From contig NZ_UPHT01000060.1 in NCBI RefSeq assembly GCF_900566085.1, forward strand, positions 1-42,240: 42,240 bases of DNA, written 5' to 3'. Numbering within the stretch: position 1 is the first letter of the stretch; each line of letters starts with the position of its first letter. This document shows, piece by piece, positions 1-9,699 of this stretch. This DNA is from Mycobacterium attenuatum. Lineage in GTDB: Bacteria; Actinomycetota; Actinomycetes; Mycobacteriales; Mycobacteriaceae. Position numbers and translations under genes: made by a program. Below the pieces are notes generated by a model that worked only from the letters and a program-made list of their open reading frames with translations, was not told the origin of the DNA and did not search any database.

Positions 1-59
1 TCCTACCGCCAACGCACCCGACCCGGCCAACTTGACCCCGACCATCCCAACGACCATCC

Positions 60-848
60 TCAATAACGCGCCACGGTGGTCCCATCCCCCTGGCAATCAG
101 GTGGTCCCATCACCCTGGCAAGCGACACCGAGACAGCGATGGAAACCGCGGTCTCCAGCATTTTCAGCATCGACAACGGTGAGGGTGAACTGGGCGCGGG
201 CGCCATCGGGGCTGCAAGTCGCTGCAACGCCGCAGGCATGCTGGAAAGCAGCCGAGTGTGGTGTCCCGCAGCTGTGCTCACCGCATGGGCAACCCCGCCG
301 GCCTGGCCGGCCAGACCGGCGGGGTTGGTGGTTGGCGGGGGAGCAGTAAACGGCATCAATTTCGCCGCCGTCGCCGACGAGCCAGCGTAGTTGTACATCG
401 CGGTCGCGTCCTGTGCCCACATTTCGCCGTATTGGGCTTCGGCGCCTGCGATCGCGGCAGTGTTCTGACCGAAAAAGTTGGTAGCCACCAGCGCGGCCAA
501 CTGTGCCCGGTTGGCGGCGATCACCGGCGGCGGCACCGTCAGCAGGAACGCCGTCTCGTATGCCGCGGCCGCGGCCCTGGCCTGAGCGGCGGTTTGTTCG
601 GCTTGGACAGACGTGGCGGACAGCCATGCGATATATGGTTCGGCCGCGCCCAGCATCGCGGCCGATGCCGGCCCCAGCCACCCTTGGCTTGTCAGCGCTG
701 AGATCACCCCTTGGTAGACACCGCTCATCGAACGTAGGTCGGCGGCGAGCATGTCCCAGGACGTGGCGGCGGCCATCATTGGTCCCGATCCGGGACCGGC
801 ATACATCCGGCTGGAATTGATCTCGGGAGGCAACATCCCAAAGTCCAT
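60..848 (-). CDS. PPE family protein, short, probably C-terminally truncated
   Basis: PPE proteins are ESX/type VII secretion substrates that normally pair with a PE protein and reach the cell surface or medium. The 262-aa product starts [12 protein letters not shown] with Pro-Pro-Glu at residues 7-9, followed by the usual helical domain ([10 protein letters not shown] near residue 60, Ala-rich helices to about 170). I chose ATG 848 over an in-frame start at 1001 because PPE domains begin at this motif and a GGAGG ribosome site lies just upstream. Only about 85 residues follow the PPE domain and the last dozen come from the 25-bp tandem repeat, so the original C-terminal region was probably lost. 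No PE partner is visible. The family is certain; the truncation is inferred. Confidence 0.85.
   Translation of the reverse strand: MDFGMLPPEINSSRMYAGPGSGPMMAAATSWDMLAADLRSMSGVYQGVISALTSQGWLGPASAAMLGAAEPYIAWLSATSVQAEQTAAQARAAAAAYETAFLLTVPPPVIAANRAQLAALVATNFFGQNTAAIAGAEAQYGEMWAQDATAMYNYAGSSATAAKLMPFTAPPPTTNPAGLAGQAGGVAHAVSTAAGHHTRLLSSMPAALQRLAAPMAPAPSSPSPLSMLKMLETAVSIAVSVSLARVMGPPDCQGDGTTVARY
75..124. repeat. 25-bp tandem direct repeat at the end of the PPE gene
   Basis: Two adjacent 25-base units, 75-99 and 100-124, both begin GGTGGTCCCATC and match at 21 of their first 22 bases. The unit is not a multiple of three, so the copies read differently in the PPE frame. They supply the last codons of the PPE gene, whose tail ([11 protein letters not shown]) is unlike ordinary PPE C-termini. 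Multiple short terminal repeats are known for IS21-type elements, so this may be an insertion-element end that truncated the PPE gene; that is inference and I cannot name the element. Left of the repeat, a minus-strand ATG at 57 opens a frame (MVVGMVGVKLAG) that runs off the window edge and is too short to judge. Confidence 0.75.
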
Positions 849-1652
849 TTTCTGCAACCTCCAGTTGGCGAATGGGCTGCGGATTCGGTTCGGCGCATGC
901 GCGCCGGTGCGCGAGGTCAGCGAACCCATGGGTACATCGCCGAAATGGCGTGTCGGACAAGGGATCGTCACCGCGATGTTCGCGTCCACCTGACGCCGCA
1001 TGAGCTTGACTATTGCCAGGCCTGATGGTCGGTTAGGGAACCATCATGCGGTCTGAAGTCAACAGTGATCAGCGGAGTCGCCGAGCTCGGTGCTCGAGTT
1101 TGTCGACGGCGTAAATACGCCGTTACGTCATGATCCGCGATTACGCCATGGCCGGTGTTGCCGGCGCTGCAGATACCCTTCGACGCTGCGGTTGAGTTGG
1201 ACTCCAGTGCGCCAGGGTCTTGGCGCCGCGTAGCAAGAACCGGGGTGGGCCGCTATCGCGCACCGTAGCTTTTCCACTATCTCGCACACTGTCTGCCCCC
1301 ATGCCCTACGCTCGGCACCGCGTGCAACCAGGGCAGCCGGACTGCCCTGCGCGCTTAGGGTGAGTGAGATACCCGCTGACGGGCACGTTAAACCGGTCCA
1401 TGTCCAGACACCGAATCAGTGGGGCACGCATTCAGACGCGGCGGTTCGGTCGAATCGCACGGCGCGGCCAAGAAGCAAACTCGCTTCAACCAGAAGTTCG
1501 CAAACCGCACGGGCCGTGGTCATTGCCGCTGCCGAGACCCGATCCGCGGCGAGACCGCGATGAGCGTGCGCGCCAAGCCACTTGGCGTGCGGTGGGCGCA
1601 GTCTCAGCGCCAACAGTAAGTCTCGCCGGGCGCTCAGCTCACTGACCTACGG
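849..1652. other. Long intergenic region with no convincing gene
   Basis: About 800 bases between the PPE start and the stop of the downstream permease gene. Short open frames exist on both strands (for example 1360-1645) but none has a good ribosome site, a recognisable motif or a codon pattern like its neighbours. The only structure I would mark is the palindrome at 1106-1123. The PPE promoter should lie in the left part. Confidence 0.6.
1106..1123. promoter_or_regulatory. Perfect 8-bp inverted repeat, possible operator
   Basis: The sequence is ACGGCGTA-AA-TACGCCGT, a perfect dyad with a two-base centre. It lies about 260 bases upstream of the PPE start, and nothing coding overlaps it convincingly. 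Symmetry and size suit a dimeric regulator, but no adjacent regulator gene is present to pair with it. There is no T tract, so a terminator is unlikely. Confidence 0.35.
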
Positions 1653-2939
1653 CTATCCCAATACGAAGTAACGCAGCCACAAGTAGATTGCCGATAATGC
1701 GATTGACACCGCAGTGACCACAAACCCTTTTCGGGTGAATTCCCAGAACGAGATGGGAGTGCCTGCGCGCCGGGCGATTCCGAGCATGACGACATTGGCG
1801 CTGGCGCCCACCGCGGTCAGATTGCCGCCGAGGTCGGCGCCCAGCGCCAGCGCCCACCACAGCGTGTTGGGGTGGATGTGACCCGGCATGGCTGCGACCA
1901 GTTCGGTGACAATCGGCGTCATGGTGGCCACATACGGAATGTTGTCGATGATGCCCGATATCGGTGCTGAGGCGCCGAGGATCAGGAATACCGTGAGCGT
2001 TTCATTTCCGCCGGTCAACTCTGTTGCGGCCCGCGCCAGCTTGTCGACGACGCCCGTCTTCACCAAAGCGCCGACCATGACGAACAACCCCGCGAAGAAC
2101 AGCAGCGTGTCCCACTCGACGCTGGACAGGTAATCCGAGCGCCCCAGCCCCGAAATCACGACGAGGACGCCGGCGCCCAGCAACGCCACCACGGACGGCT
2201 GGACGTGCAGCACCGGATGGGCGACGAACGCCGCGAACACCATTAGCAGCACCGCGCCGCACTTGATCAACAGACCGGTGTCGCGGATGGCTTCCCGTTC
2301 GTCCAGTGACATGACGTCGGCGACGCGGTCGGCCTGGACCTCGATGGAGCCGAACAGTACCGGTAGCAGGGCGACGAAGACCACGAGCACGATCAGCACG
2401 ATCGGCGCCATGTGGATCAGGAAGTCGTTGAACGTCAACCCCGCCCGGCTGGCGATGATGATGTTGGGCGGGTCGCCCACCAGCGTCGCCGCGCCGCCGA
2501 TGTTGGACGCGAAGACCTCGGCCATCAGGAATGGCGATGCGTTGATCGCCAGCCGGTCACATACCAGCAGCGTGACCGGCGCGATCAACAGCACCGTGGT
2601 GACGTTGTCCAGCATGGCCGAGCCGAACGCCATGACCAGCACCAGCAGGATCATGATCCGGCGCGGCGAGCCCTTCGCGCGTTTGACCGCCCAGATGGCC
2701 ACGTATTCGAAGACACCGGTCTGGCGCAGCACGCCGACGATGATCATCATGCCCAGCAGCAAAAAGATGACGTCCCAGTCGATCCCGGTCTGCGACGAAT
2801 AGAACGCGTCGTGGGAGCCGACGACTCGAATCGCGAGCATCATCCCCGCCCCTGCCAGCGCCACCAGGGTCTTGCTGACCCGGTCGCTGGCGATCAGTGC
2901 GTAGGCGACCACGAATATCGTGATGGCGATGACGCTCAT
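1653..2939 (-). CDS. arsB1: ArsB/NhaD-type anion permease, second copy (Rv2685-like)
   Basis: Integral membrane transporter of the ArsB/NhaD ion-transporter superfamily, 428 aa, the same size as the H37Rv protein named ArsB1. About 10-12 hydrophobic segments are visible from residue 1 ([13 protein letters not shown]) to the C-terminus ([11 protein letters not shown]). Family-type motifs include the [15 protein letters not shown] segment near residue 110 and [13 protein letters not shown] near 155, in which the conserved Gly-Asp-Pro-Pro-Asn is intact. The ATG at 2939 follows a GGAGG site. It is 33 bases downstream of a close paralogue and shares a 62-bp identical stretch with it, indicating tandem duplication. 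The arsenite assignment is by family name only: no arsR or arsC is adjacent here, so the substrate is unknown. Confidence 0.88.
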   Translation of the reverse strand: MSVIAITIFVVAYALIASDRVSKTLVALAGAGMMLAIRVVGSHDAFYSSQTGIDWDVIFLLLGMMIIVGVLRQTGVFEYVAIWAVKRAKGSPRRIMILLVLVMAFGSAMLDNVTTVLLIAPVTLLVCDRLAINASPFLMAEVFASNIGGAATLVGDPPNIIIASRAGLTFNDFLIHMAPIVLIVLVVFVALLPVLFGSIEVQADRVADVMSLDEREAIRDTGLLIKCGAVLLMVFAAFVAHPVLHVQPSVVALLGAGVLVVISGLGRSDYLSSVEWDTLLFFAGLFVMVGALVKTGVVDKLARAATELTGGNETLTVFLILGASAPISGIIDNIPYVATMTPIVTELVAAMPGHIHPNTLWWALALGADLGGNLTAVGASANVVMLGIARRAGTPISFWEFTRKGFVVTAVSIALSAIYLWLRYFVLG

Positions 2940-2972
2940 CGGCTGTCCTCCATCGTTCCCGCTGCGATTCGG

Positions 2973-4262
2973 TCATCCCAACACGAAGTAGCGCACCCAG
3001 AGGTATAGCGCTGCCAGCGCCAACGACATGGTTGTCACGATGATGCCTTTGCGCGTGAACTCCCAAAATGAGATGGGATTGTCCGCCCGCGCGGCGATTC
3101 CCAGGATGACGACGTTGGCGCTGGCGCCGATGGCGGTGAGGTTGCCGCCGAAGTCGGTGCCCAACGCCAAGGCCCACCACAGCACGTCCGGATTTCCCCG
3201 GTCGACGAGCACCGGTGTCAGCTCGGCGACGATCGGCGTCATGGTCGCGGCATAGGGGACGTTGTTGACGACCCCGCTGATCACCAGCGATGCGGCCAGA
3301 ATCACCATCGTCGCCAGCAACGTGTTGCCGCCGGTCGCGGTGACTGCCAACTCCGCCATCTGTTTGACGACACCCGTCTTCACCAGAGCGCCGACCATGA
3401 TGAACAGGCCGGCGAAGAACAACAGCGTGTCCCATTCGACGCTGGCCAGATAATCGGCCTGCTCGAGCCGGGAGATCACGACCAGGATGCCGGCCCCGAC
3501 CAGCGCCACCATGGACGGCTTCATATGCAGGGGCTCGTTGGCGACGAACGCCGCGAACACCGCCAGCAGCACGACACCACACTTGATCAGCAGCCCGTGA
3601 TCGCGGATGGCCTCTTTCTCTTCGAGCTGCATCACATCGGCGACCCGATCCGGGTCCGCGGCGAATGCTCCGGGAAACAACCGCGGCAGCATGACGATGA
3701 AGACCGCGACCACGATCATGACGATGGGGGCCAAGTGGATCAGAAAGTCGTTGAAGCTCAGGCCGCCTCGGCTGGCGATCACGATGTTGGGCGGATCCCC
3801 GACCAGGGTGGCCGTGCCGCCGATGTTGGACGCCAGCGCTTCGGCGATCAAATACGGTGCGGCGTTGATCGCTAGCCGCTCGCACACCAGCAGCGTGACG
3901 GGCGCAATCAGCAGCACCGTGGTGACGTTGTCCAGCAAGGCCGATGCGACCGCGGTGACCAGAACCAGCAGGATCATGATCCGCAGTGGCGAGCCGCGGG
4001 CCCGCTTGGCCGCCCAGATCGACACGTACTCGAACACGCCGGTCTGGCGCAGCACGCCGACGATGATCATCATGCCCAGCAGCAAAAAGATGACGTCCCA
4101 ATCGATTCCGGTCTGGTGGGAATAGAAGACGTCCTCGGAGTTGATGACCGGCAGCGCGACCACGATTGCTGCGCCCGCCAGCGCCACCAGCGTCTTGTTG
4201 ACGCGTTCGCTGGCGATCAGTGCGTAAGCAACCACAAAGACCGTGAGCGCGAACGCGCTCAT
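2973..4262 (-). CDS. arsA: ArsB/NhaD-type anion permease, first copy (Rv2684-like)
   Basis: A 429-aa polytopic membrane protein, paralogous along its length to the next gene. It carries the same [15 protein letters not shown] and [13 protein letters not shown] motifs and the same C-terminal ending ([11 protein letters not shown]). H37Rv calls this protein ArsA, but it is a permease and not the ArsA ATPase: no P-loop is present. It lies 37 bases downstream of the CBS-domain gene and 33 bases upstream of the second permease, so the three are probably one transcript. The CBS protein may act as a nucleotide- or stress-sensing partner of the pair; that is inference from position. Substrate unproven. 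Confidence 0.88.
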   Translation of the reverse strand: MSAFALTVFVVAYALIASERVNKTLVALAGAAIVVALPVINSEDVFYSHQTGIDWDVIFLLLGMMIIVGVLRQTGVFEYVSIWAAKRARGSPLRIMILLVLVTAVASALLDNVTTVLLIAPVTLLVCERLAINAAPYLIAEALASNIGGTATLVGDPPNIVIASRGGLSFNDFLIHLAPIVMIVVAVFIVMLPRLFPGAFAADPDRVADVMQLEEKEAIRDHGLLIKCGVVLLAVFAAFVANEPLHMKPSMVALVGAGILVVISRLEQADYLASVEWDTLLFFAGLFIMVGALVKTGVVKQMAELAVTATGGNTLLATMVILAASLVISGVVNNVPYAATMTPIVAELTPVLVDRGNPDVLWWALALGTDFGGNLTAIGASANVVILGIAARADNPISFWEFTRKGIIVTTMSLALAALYLWVRYFVLG

Positions 4263-4299
4263 CGGATAATTGCCTGTACTGTCGCCGAATCCCGTGCGA

Positions 4300-4794
4300 T
4301 CAACGCTGCAGCGCCGCTGCTAGGAGGCGCGATGCGGTGATCACCCCGTGCAACTTGCCGTCCTTGACCACCGCGAGCAGCGGGCTGCGCAGCCGGGCCA
4401 TGATCGCGGCCACCTCGATGATGGTGTCGTCGGCGTTGACCGGCGGCACTTCGGCCAGGTGGTCGGGCAACACCTCGCGAACCGTCTTACCGCTCAACTT
4501 TTCGGCGCAGCGGTCGGCCATCGATTCGTTGAGCACGCCGGCCAGCGAGGGGTCGTCCTGGACATAGCGGGGCACCAGGAATCGCACGACTTGGGAGGCC
4601 GGCAACACCGCGTACGGTTTTCCTGAGGGCTTGGTGACCAGCAGCCCAGGCAGGCGATGCTCGGCCAACAGGCGAGCCGCGTCCAGCGCGTTCGAATTGA
4701 TGTCGATAACCGGAAAATCTTCGGCGATATCCTCGGCCCGCATAGGGCGACGATACGTCGCTTTTCCGGTCGCGGTCAGCTCTGCTGTGGCCAT
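4300..4794 (-). CDS. CBS-domain pair protein (Rv2683-like)
   Basis: A 164-aa soluble protein with two CBS-like repeats: residues about 20-80 ([21 protein letters not shown]...) and about 105-164 ([20 protein letters not shown]..., ending [15 protein letters not shown]). CBS pairs bind adenine nucleotides and usually regulate a partner enzyme or transporter. The reading frame extends upstream to 5142, but I chose ATG 4794 because it gives the H37Rv length and leaves room for the divergent dxs promoter. It heads the cluster with the two permeases. Partner and ligand are unknown. Confidence 0.85.
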   Translation of the reverse strand: MATAELTATGKATYRRPMRAEDIAEDFPVIDINSNALDAARLLAEHRLPGLLVTKPSGKPYAVLPASQVVRFLVPRYVQDDPSLAGVLNESMADRCAEKLSGKTVREVLPDHLAEVPPVNADDTIIEVAAIMARLRSPLLAVVKDGKLHGVITASRLLAAALQR

Positions 4795-4936
4795 GATCTT
4801 CTCAGGATGTTCTTTCGCCGTCGTCGGACATTGCGGTATCACTCGACGCCGACCAGGCTTCCCGGCACACCGGGCACTGACGTTATCAAGGTCGAGCACG
4901 GGGGCTAAATGGGCCCTTGCTGCGTACACTGGCGAG

Positions 4937-6877
4937 ATGCTGCAACAGATCCGTGGGCCCGCCGATCTGCAGCACCTCTCCCAGGCCCAGTTACGGGAGC
5001 TGGCCCAGGAGATCCGTGAGTTTCTGATCCACAAGGTGGCCGCCACCGGGGGACACCTCGGGCCCAACCTGGGGGTCGTGGAGCTGACGCTGGCGCTGCA
5101 TCGGGTATTCGATTCGCCGCACGACCCGATCATTTTCGACACGGGTCATCAGGCCTACGTCCACAAGATGCTCACCGGACGCGCCCAGGATTTCGAAAGC
5201 CTGCGCAAGAAAGGTGGGCTCTCGGGGTATCCGTGCCGTGCCGAAAGCGAACACGACTGGGTCGAGTCCAGCCATGCCAGCGCGGCGCTGTCGTATGCTG
5301 ACGGCCTGGCCAAGGCTTTCGAGTTGACCGGGCACCGCAATCGGCACGTGGTCGCGGTGGTGGGTGACGGCGCACTCACCGGCGGCATGTGCTGGGAGGC
5401 GCTGAACAATATCGCGGGTTCGCACCGGCCCGTGATCATCGTGGTCAATGACAACGGCCGTAGCTACGCCCCGACCATCGGCGGCGTCGCCGATCATCTC
5501 GCCACCCTGCGGCTGCAGCCGGCCTACGAGCAGATGCTCGAGAAGGGCCGCGACGTGGTGCGCGCGGTGCCACTGGTCGGTGAGGTCTGCTATCACTTCC
5601 TGCACAGCGTCAAAGCCGGCATCAAGGACTCCTTGTCACCGCAGCTGATGTTCACCGACCTCGGACTGAAGTACGTCGGCCCGGTCGACGGTCACGACGA
5701 ACGCGCGGTGGAGGTCGCGCTGCGCAAGGCCCGCGGCTTTGGCCGACCGGTGATCGTGCATGTCGTCACCCGCAAGGGAATGGGCTATGCCCCGGCCGAA
5801 GCCGACGAGGCCGAGCAGATGCACTCCACCGTTCCGATCGACCCGGTGACCGGGCAGGCCACCAAGACGGCCGGCCCGGGCTGGACGGCAACGTTCTCCG
5901 ACGCGCTGATCGGTTACGGCACGAAGCGGCGCGACATCGTTGCCATCACCGCGGCGATGCCGGGACCCACCGGCCTGACCGTATTCGGGCAGCGCTTTCC
6001 CGACCGGTTGTTCGATGTCGGCATCGCCGAACAGCACGCGATCACCTCGGCTGCCGGGCTGGCGATGGGCGGCATGCACCCGGTGGTCGCCATCTATTCG
6101 ACGTTCCTGAACCGCGCGTTCGACCAGATCATGATGGATGTGGCGCTGCACAAGCTGCCGGTCACCATGGTGCTGGATCGCGCCGGTGTCACCGGCTCGG
6201 ATGGCCCCAGCCACAACGGCATGTGGGATCTGTCGATGCTGAACATCGTGCCCGGCATCCGGGTGGCCGCACCCCGCGACGCCACCCGGCTGCGCGAGGA
6301 ACTGGGTGAGGCACTCGACGTCACCGACGGCCCGACGGCCTTGCGGTTCCCGAAAGGCGATGTCGGAGAAGATATTCCGGCGCTGGAGCGGCGGGCCGGA
6401 GTGGACGTGCTCGCGGTGCCGGCCGAGGGCCTGAACCACGATGTGCTGCTGGTGGCGGTGGGCCCGCTGGCCGTGATGGCGCTGGCGGTGGCCAAGCGGC
6501 TGCACAACCAGGGCATCGGGGTGACGGTGATCGATCCGAGATGGGTGCTGCCGGTGCCCGACGGTGTTCGCGAGCTGGCGGTGCGGCACAAGCTGCTGGT
6601 CACGCTGGAGGACAACGGGGTCAACGGCGGCGTCGGCTCAGCGGTGTCGGCCGCATTGCGGCATGCGGAGATCGACGTGCCGTGCCGCGACGTCGGGCTG
6701 CCGCAGGGGTTCTTCGATCACGCGTCACGAGGTGAGGTGCTGGCCGATCTGGGGCTGACCGACCAGGACGTGGCCCGCCGCATCACCGGTTGGGTTGCCG
6801 CGCTGGGGATGTCAGAAGCGGGCGGGTACGGCCGGTCTCTGGGGACGGCGTCGGAGATCAGCGAGCGTCTCGACTAG
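4937..6877 (+). CDS. dxs: 1-deoxy-D-xylulose-5-phosphate synthase
   Basis: First enzyme of the MEP isoprenoid pathway: a ThDP- and Mg-dependent, cytosolic condensation of pyruvate and glyceraldehyde 3-phosphate to DXP. The product is 646 aa, normal for the family. The start [15 protein letters not shown] is typical. The ThDP site has G143-D144-G145 and N171-D172-N173, the spacing of the GDG...N motif, and the [15 protein letters not shown] segment lies near residue 60. The central pyrimidine-binding domain includes [15 protein letters not shown] with the catalytic-type Glu. A frame continues upstream to 4631, but ATG 4937 fits the family N-terminus. The gene diverges from the CBS gene and its stop overlaps the end of the convergent RNase D-like gene by 4 bases. 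Confidence 0.97.
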   Translation: MLQQIRGPADLQHLSQAQLRELAQEIREFLIHKVAATGGHLGPNLGVVELTLALHRVFDSPHDPIIFDTGHQAYVHKMLTGRAQDFESLRKKGGLSGYPCRAESEHDWVESSHASAALSYADGLAKAFELTGHRNRHVVAVVGDGALTGGMCWEALNNIAGSHRPVIIVVNDNGRSYAPTIGGVADHLATLRLQPAYEQMLEKGRDVVRAVPLVGEVCYHFLHSVKAGIKDSLSPQLMFTDLGLKYVGPVDGHDERAVEVALRKARGFGRPVIVHVVTRKGMGYAPAEADEAEQMHSTVPIDPVTGQATKTAGPGWTATFSDALIGYGTKRRDIVAITAAMPGPTGLTVFGQRFPDRLFDVGIAEQHAITSAAGLAMGGMHPVVAIYSTFLNRAFDQIMMDVALHKLPVTMVLDRAGVTGSDGPSHNGMWDLSMLNIVPGIRVAAPRDATRLREELGEALDVTDGPTALRFPKGDVGEDIPALERRAGVDVLAVPAEGLNHDVLLVAVGPLAVMALAVAKRLHNQGIGVTVIDPRWVLPVPDGVRELAVRHKLLVTLEDNGVNGGVGSAVSAALRHAEIDVPCRDVGLPQGFFDHASRGEVLADLGLTDQDVARRITGWVAALGMSEAGGYGRSLGTASEISERLD

Positions 6878-8175
6878 CGACTGTCGCCCTCGGATTGGGC
6901 GTTGGCCCGGGCCATCGCTGCGGCCAGCACCGGCACCACCAGCCGGCGTTGCCACGCCCGCGCATGGCCGACCCGCAGGAACTCGTCGATCGCGTCGGCA
7001 GCGCCCTCGAACGAATCCGCCCACTCCCAGCACAGCCGTCGCACCAACTCGGGCGAAACCAGGTTTTCCGTCGGCACCCCCACCCGCTGAGACAGGTCGG
7101 ACAGCGCCGCCCGGACCGCCTCCAACCGGGCGGCCGCCTCGGGTTTCCGCCTGCTCCACCGCGCCGGTAGCGGGGGCCCGTTGGCCGAGTCGGTTACCTC
7201 GGGTGGATTCTGGTTTCGCCGGGCCGCTTCCAGCGCCGCCAGCCACGTCGCGGCATTGCGACGCTGGTTGCGCCCGCCGAACACCGGCAGCGCGACCAGG
7301 TCCTCGACCGATCTCGGGTCGGCGATGGCCGCGTCGATGATGGCCGAGTCCGGCAGGATCCGGCGCGGCGCGATGTCGCGCAACTGGGCAATCCGGTCCC
7401 GGGCCAGCCACAGCTCGCGAACCGCGGCCAACCCCCGGCGGTCGCGCACCTTGTGGACGCCGGAGGTTCGCCGCCAGCGGTCCGGTCGCGCCGAAACCGC
7501 GGACGACCTCGACTCGTATTTCCGAAGATGCTCGAATTCCTCTGCGGCCCAACCAGTTTTGCCTTGTTCGGTCAGCACCTGCGAGATCGCTGCGCGCAGC
7601 TCGATCAGCAGTTCGACGTCGAGGGCGGCGTAGTTCAGCCAGGCCGCCGGCAGCGGACGCTTGGACCAGTCGGCCGCGCCGTGGCCCTTGGCCAGCCCCA
7701 GACCCAGCAGCCGCTCGACCATGGTCGCCAAGTTCACCCGGTCGAACCCGGCCAGGCGTCCGGCGAGCTCGGTGTCGTAGAGCGCCGACGGCCGCATGCC
7801 GACCTCGGCCAGACACGGCAGGTCCTGATCGGCCGAGTGCAGGATCCACTCGTCTTCCCGGAGCACCTCGGCGACCGGCTGCAGCACGGTCGCCGGCTCG
7901 CCGCCGTGGCTGACCGGATCGATCAGTACGGTGCCGGCGCCGGCCCGCCGGATCTGGATCAGATAGGCCCGGTTGGAGTAGCGAAAACCCGACGCCCGTT
8001 CGGCGTCGACCGCAAAAGGCCCGTGGCCGCGATCCAAGAGCTCTGCGGCGGCTTCGATCTGGGCGACGGTCACCGACAGCTCCGGCATTCCCTCCGCCGG
8101 ACGCAGTAGCGGCGTCGGCACGGGTGCCGTACTGCCCGACGGTTCAGTCTCCGCCGGAGACGGATCGGGGCACAT
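6874..8175 (-). CDS. RNase D-like 3'-5' exonuclease with HRDC domain (Rv2681-like)
   Basis: The 433-aa product has a DEDD-type exonuclease domain at about residues 30-220. Motif I ([10 protein letters not shown]) has D57 and E59, motif II lies in [15 protein letters not shown], and motif III is YAALDVELL in the Tyr-x3-Asp form. An HRDC-type helical domain follows ([22 protein letters not shown] and on). Proteins of this type trim structured RNA 3' ends. ATG 8175 is one base after the stop of the DUF3000 gene, so translation is probably coupled. This is the last gene of a long minus-strand run that begins with the redox cassette. The precise RNA substrate is unknown. Confidence 0.88.
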   Translation of the reverse strand: MCPDPSPAETEPSGSTAPVPTPLLRPAEGMPELSVTVAQIEAAAELLDRGHGPFAVDAERASGFRYSNRAYLIQIRRAGAGTVLIDPVSHGGEPATVLQPVAEVLREDEWILHSADQDLPCLAEVGMRPSALYDTELAGRLAGFDRVNLATMVERLLGLGLAKGHGAADWSKRPLPAAWLNYAALDVELLIELRAAISQVLTEQGKTGWAAEEFEHLRKYESRSSAVSARPDRWRRTSGVHKVRDRRGLAAVRELWLARDRIAQLRDIAPRRILPDSAIIDAAIADPRSVEDLVALPVFGGRNQRRNAATWLAALEAARRNQNPPEVTDSANGPPLPARWSRRKPEAAARLEAVRAALSDLSQRVGVPTENLVSPELVRRLCWEWADSFEGAADAIDEFLRVGHARAWQRRLVVPVLAAAMARANAQSEGDSR

Positions 8176-8176
8176 G

Positions 8177-8758
8177 TCAGGCGCGTGACCGCGAGCTCAG
8201 GTCGACCACCCCGGCCGGGGGTAGGCCCGCGGCATGTTCGAGAACATCGCAGAACGCCTCGACGTGGCTGCCCACCTCGGGTGTGGTGGCCGTCCACGAT
8301 GCCCGCAGCTCGAGCTGGTGGGCGCGTGGCGGTCCGGAGATATCGCCGTAGCGCACCGAGGTGGTGGCGGTGACGGTGCCGCCCAGCGCGGTCATGTGCT
8401 CGGTACGCGACTCGAGAGCCTCCACCAGCCAACTCCACGCCACCTCCGGCAGCAACGGATCGATGGCTTCCTGTGAGTCGAGGTCGGCCTGGATGTAGGC
8501 GACCAGGCGGATGGTGCCGTCCCAGGCGTCGGAGCCCTCCGGGTCGTAGAGCAGGATGAGCCGGCCGAACGCGTCACCCTCGGACTGCTCGGGGACGATG
8601 TCGAGATCGGGATGTTTGACCTCGGCTCCCAGCGCGTAGCTGTAGGGCGCCAGCCGCTGCGGTGGACGGATGGGGCCGAGTTCGATCTCCGGGCGCACGG
8701 TGACAGCGTTCATGGCCGCGACCGCCTCGCGGAAGGGGGCCGGTTCGGCTGCGGTCAC
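8177..8758 (-). CDS. DUF3000 family protein (Rv2680-like)
   Basis: A 193-aa actinobacterial conserved protein of unknown function. I chose the GTG at 8758 (product begins VTAAEPAPFREAV) because AGGAG lies 8 bases upstream; the frame stays open to 8866, but the extra residues are Arg/Cys-rich and unlike a protein start. The sequence includes RLAPYSYALGAEV and LILLYDPEGSDAWDGTIRLV and has no signal peptide or membrane segment. It lies between echA15 and the RNase D-like gene with a 1-base gap to the latter, and this order is conserved in mycobacteria as I recall it. No function is assigned. Confidence 0.85.
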   Translation of the reverse strand: MTAAEPAPFREAVAAMNAVTVRPEIELGPIRPPQRLAPYSYALGAEVKHPDLDIVPEQSEGDAFGRLILLYDPEGSDAWDGTIRLVAYIQADLDSQEAIDPLLPEVAWSWLVEALESRTEHMTALGGTVTATTSVRYGDISGPPRAHQLELRASWTATTPEVGSHVEAFCDVLEHAAGLPPAGVVDLSSRSRA

Positions 8759-8868
8759 GAGCTTGGCTCCTGCTCGTCGCTGCGCTCCGCATTGTCGTCG
8801 GCGCGGGTCACAAAATCCGACGGTAGACCTAACGTCCGACACCCGCAGACAGGCGCGCCGAATCATGC

Positions 8869-9690
8869 TCAGCCCCCGGAACCGGCGTCAAATCGCGCCG
8901 GGCGTTTCTCGCGGTGCGCGGCCAGTCCTTCCCGCACGTCAGGGCCACTGAAGCTGAGGAATTCCAGGCCCAGCGACGTTTCGAAGGCGGGCCCGAACAT
9001 GCGGTACCAGTGATTGAGGCTGTGCTTGGTCCAGCGGATCGCGTGCTGGGCGCCTTGCGCCAGATTCTCGGCAAGGCGCGTCGCGGTGGCGAGCACGTCG
9101 TCGTCGTCGACGCATGTCGAGACCAGACCGATGCGCTCGGCTTCCGCGCCGGACAGCGGCTCACAGGTCAGCAGGTAGTACTTGGCCTTGGCCATGCCCA
9201 CCAGCAGCGGCCAGCAGATCGCGGCGTGGTCCCCGGCGGCCACCCCGAGCTTGGTGTGTCCGTCGATGATCTTCGCGGTCCGCCCCGCCACCGAGATGTC
9301 GGCCAGCAGGGCCACCACCAGGCCGGCGCCGACGGCCGGGCCGCGGATCGCCGAGACCACCGGTTTGTCGAGGTTGACCAGGTTGAGCACCAGATCGCGG
9401 GCCTCGCGCATGATGCGGACCCGGTCTTCATAGGCGCCCATCGTCTGGTCGATCAGGTCGAAGCTGCCGCCGGAGGAAAACGCTTTGCCCGCACCGCGGA
9501 CCAGCACCGCCCGCACGGCTGGGTCGCGGCCGATCACCGGCCAGATGTCGGCCAGGTCGCGATGCATCTGCGGCCCGACCGAATTCAGGCCGGGGGAGTC
9601 CAGAACCAGGTTCAGCACGCCGTTATCGGTGGGTTCTATTCGCAGACTTGGAAACTCGCCGTAGTCGACAGGCGGGTGGCGCACTGACAT
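8869..9690 (-). CDS. echA15: Enoyl-CoA hydratase/isomerase family protein EchA15
   Basis: A crotonase-fold protein of 273 aa, the size of H37Rv EchA15. The oxyanion-hole regions are visible: [15 protein letters not shown] near residue 70 and [20 protein letters not shown] near residue 120. The stretch that in classic hydratases carries the two catalytic glutamates reads [15 protein letters not shown] here, with neither Glu in its expected place, so simple enoyl-CoA hydration is doubtful; another crotonase reaction or a changed mechanism is possible. The ATG at 9690 is 9 bases from the stop of the GMC oxidoreductase, suggesting a shared transcript. Substrate unknown. Confidence 0.9.
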   Translation of the reverse strand: MSVRHPPVDYGEFPSLRIEPTDNGVLNLVLDSPGLNSVGPQMHRDLADIWPVIGRDPAVRAVLVRGAGKAFSSGGSFDLIDQTMGAYEDRVRIMREARDLVLNLVNLDKPVVSAIRGPAVGAGLVVALLADISVAGRTAKIIDGHTKLGVAAGDHAAICWPLLVGMAKAKYYLLTCEPLSGAEAERIGLVSTCVDDDDVLATATRLAENLAQGAQHAIRWTKHSLNHWYRMFGPAFETSLGLEFLSFSGPDVREGLAAHREKRPARFDAGSGG

Positions 9691-9699
9691 ACCTGGATG

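Noticed and set aside
97..960. 287-codon minus-strand frame overlapping the PPE gene
   Set aside because: The PPE domain reads cleanly in the neighbouring frame; this one has no family match.
1360..1645. Small plus-strand frames in the long intergenic region
   Set aside because: No ribosome site, no conserved motif and several overlapping frames of equal quality.
2557..4101. Long minus-strand frame of 514 codons across both permease genes
   Set aside because: It lies in another frame of two clearly coding, family-recognised genes and its translation is Arg/His-rich without motifs, a usual GC-rich artefact.
5636..6589. 317-codon minus-strand frame opposite dxs
   Set aside because: A reflection of dxs codon bias; low-complexity His/Arg/Gln content and no ribosome site.
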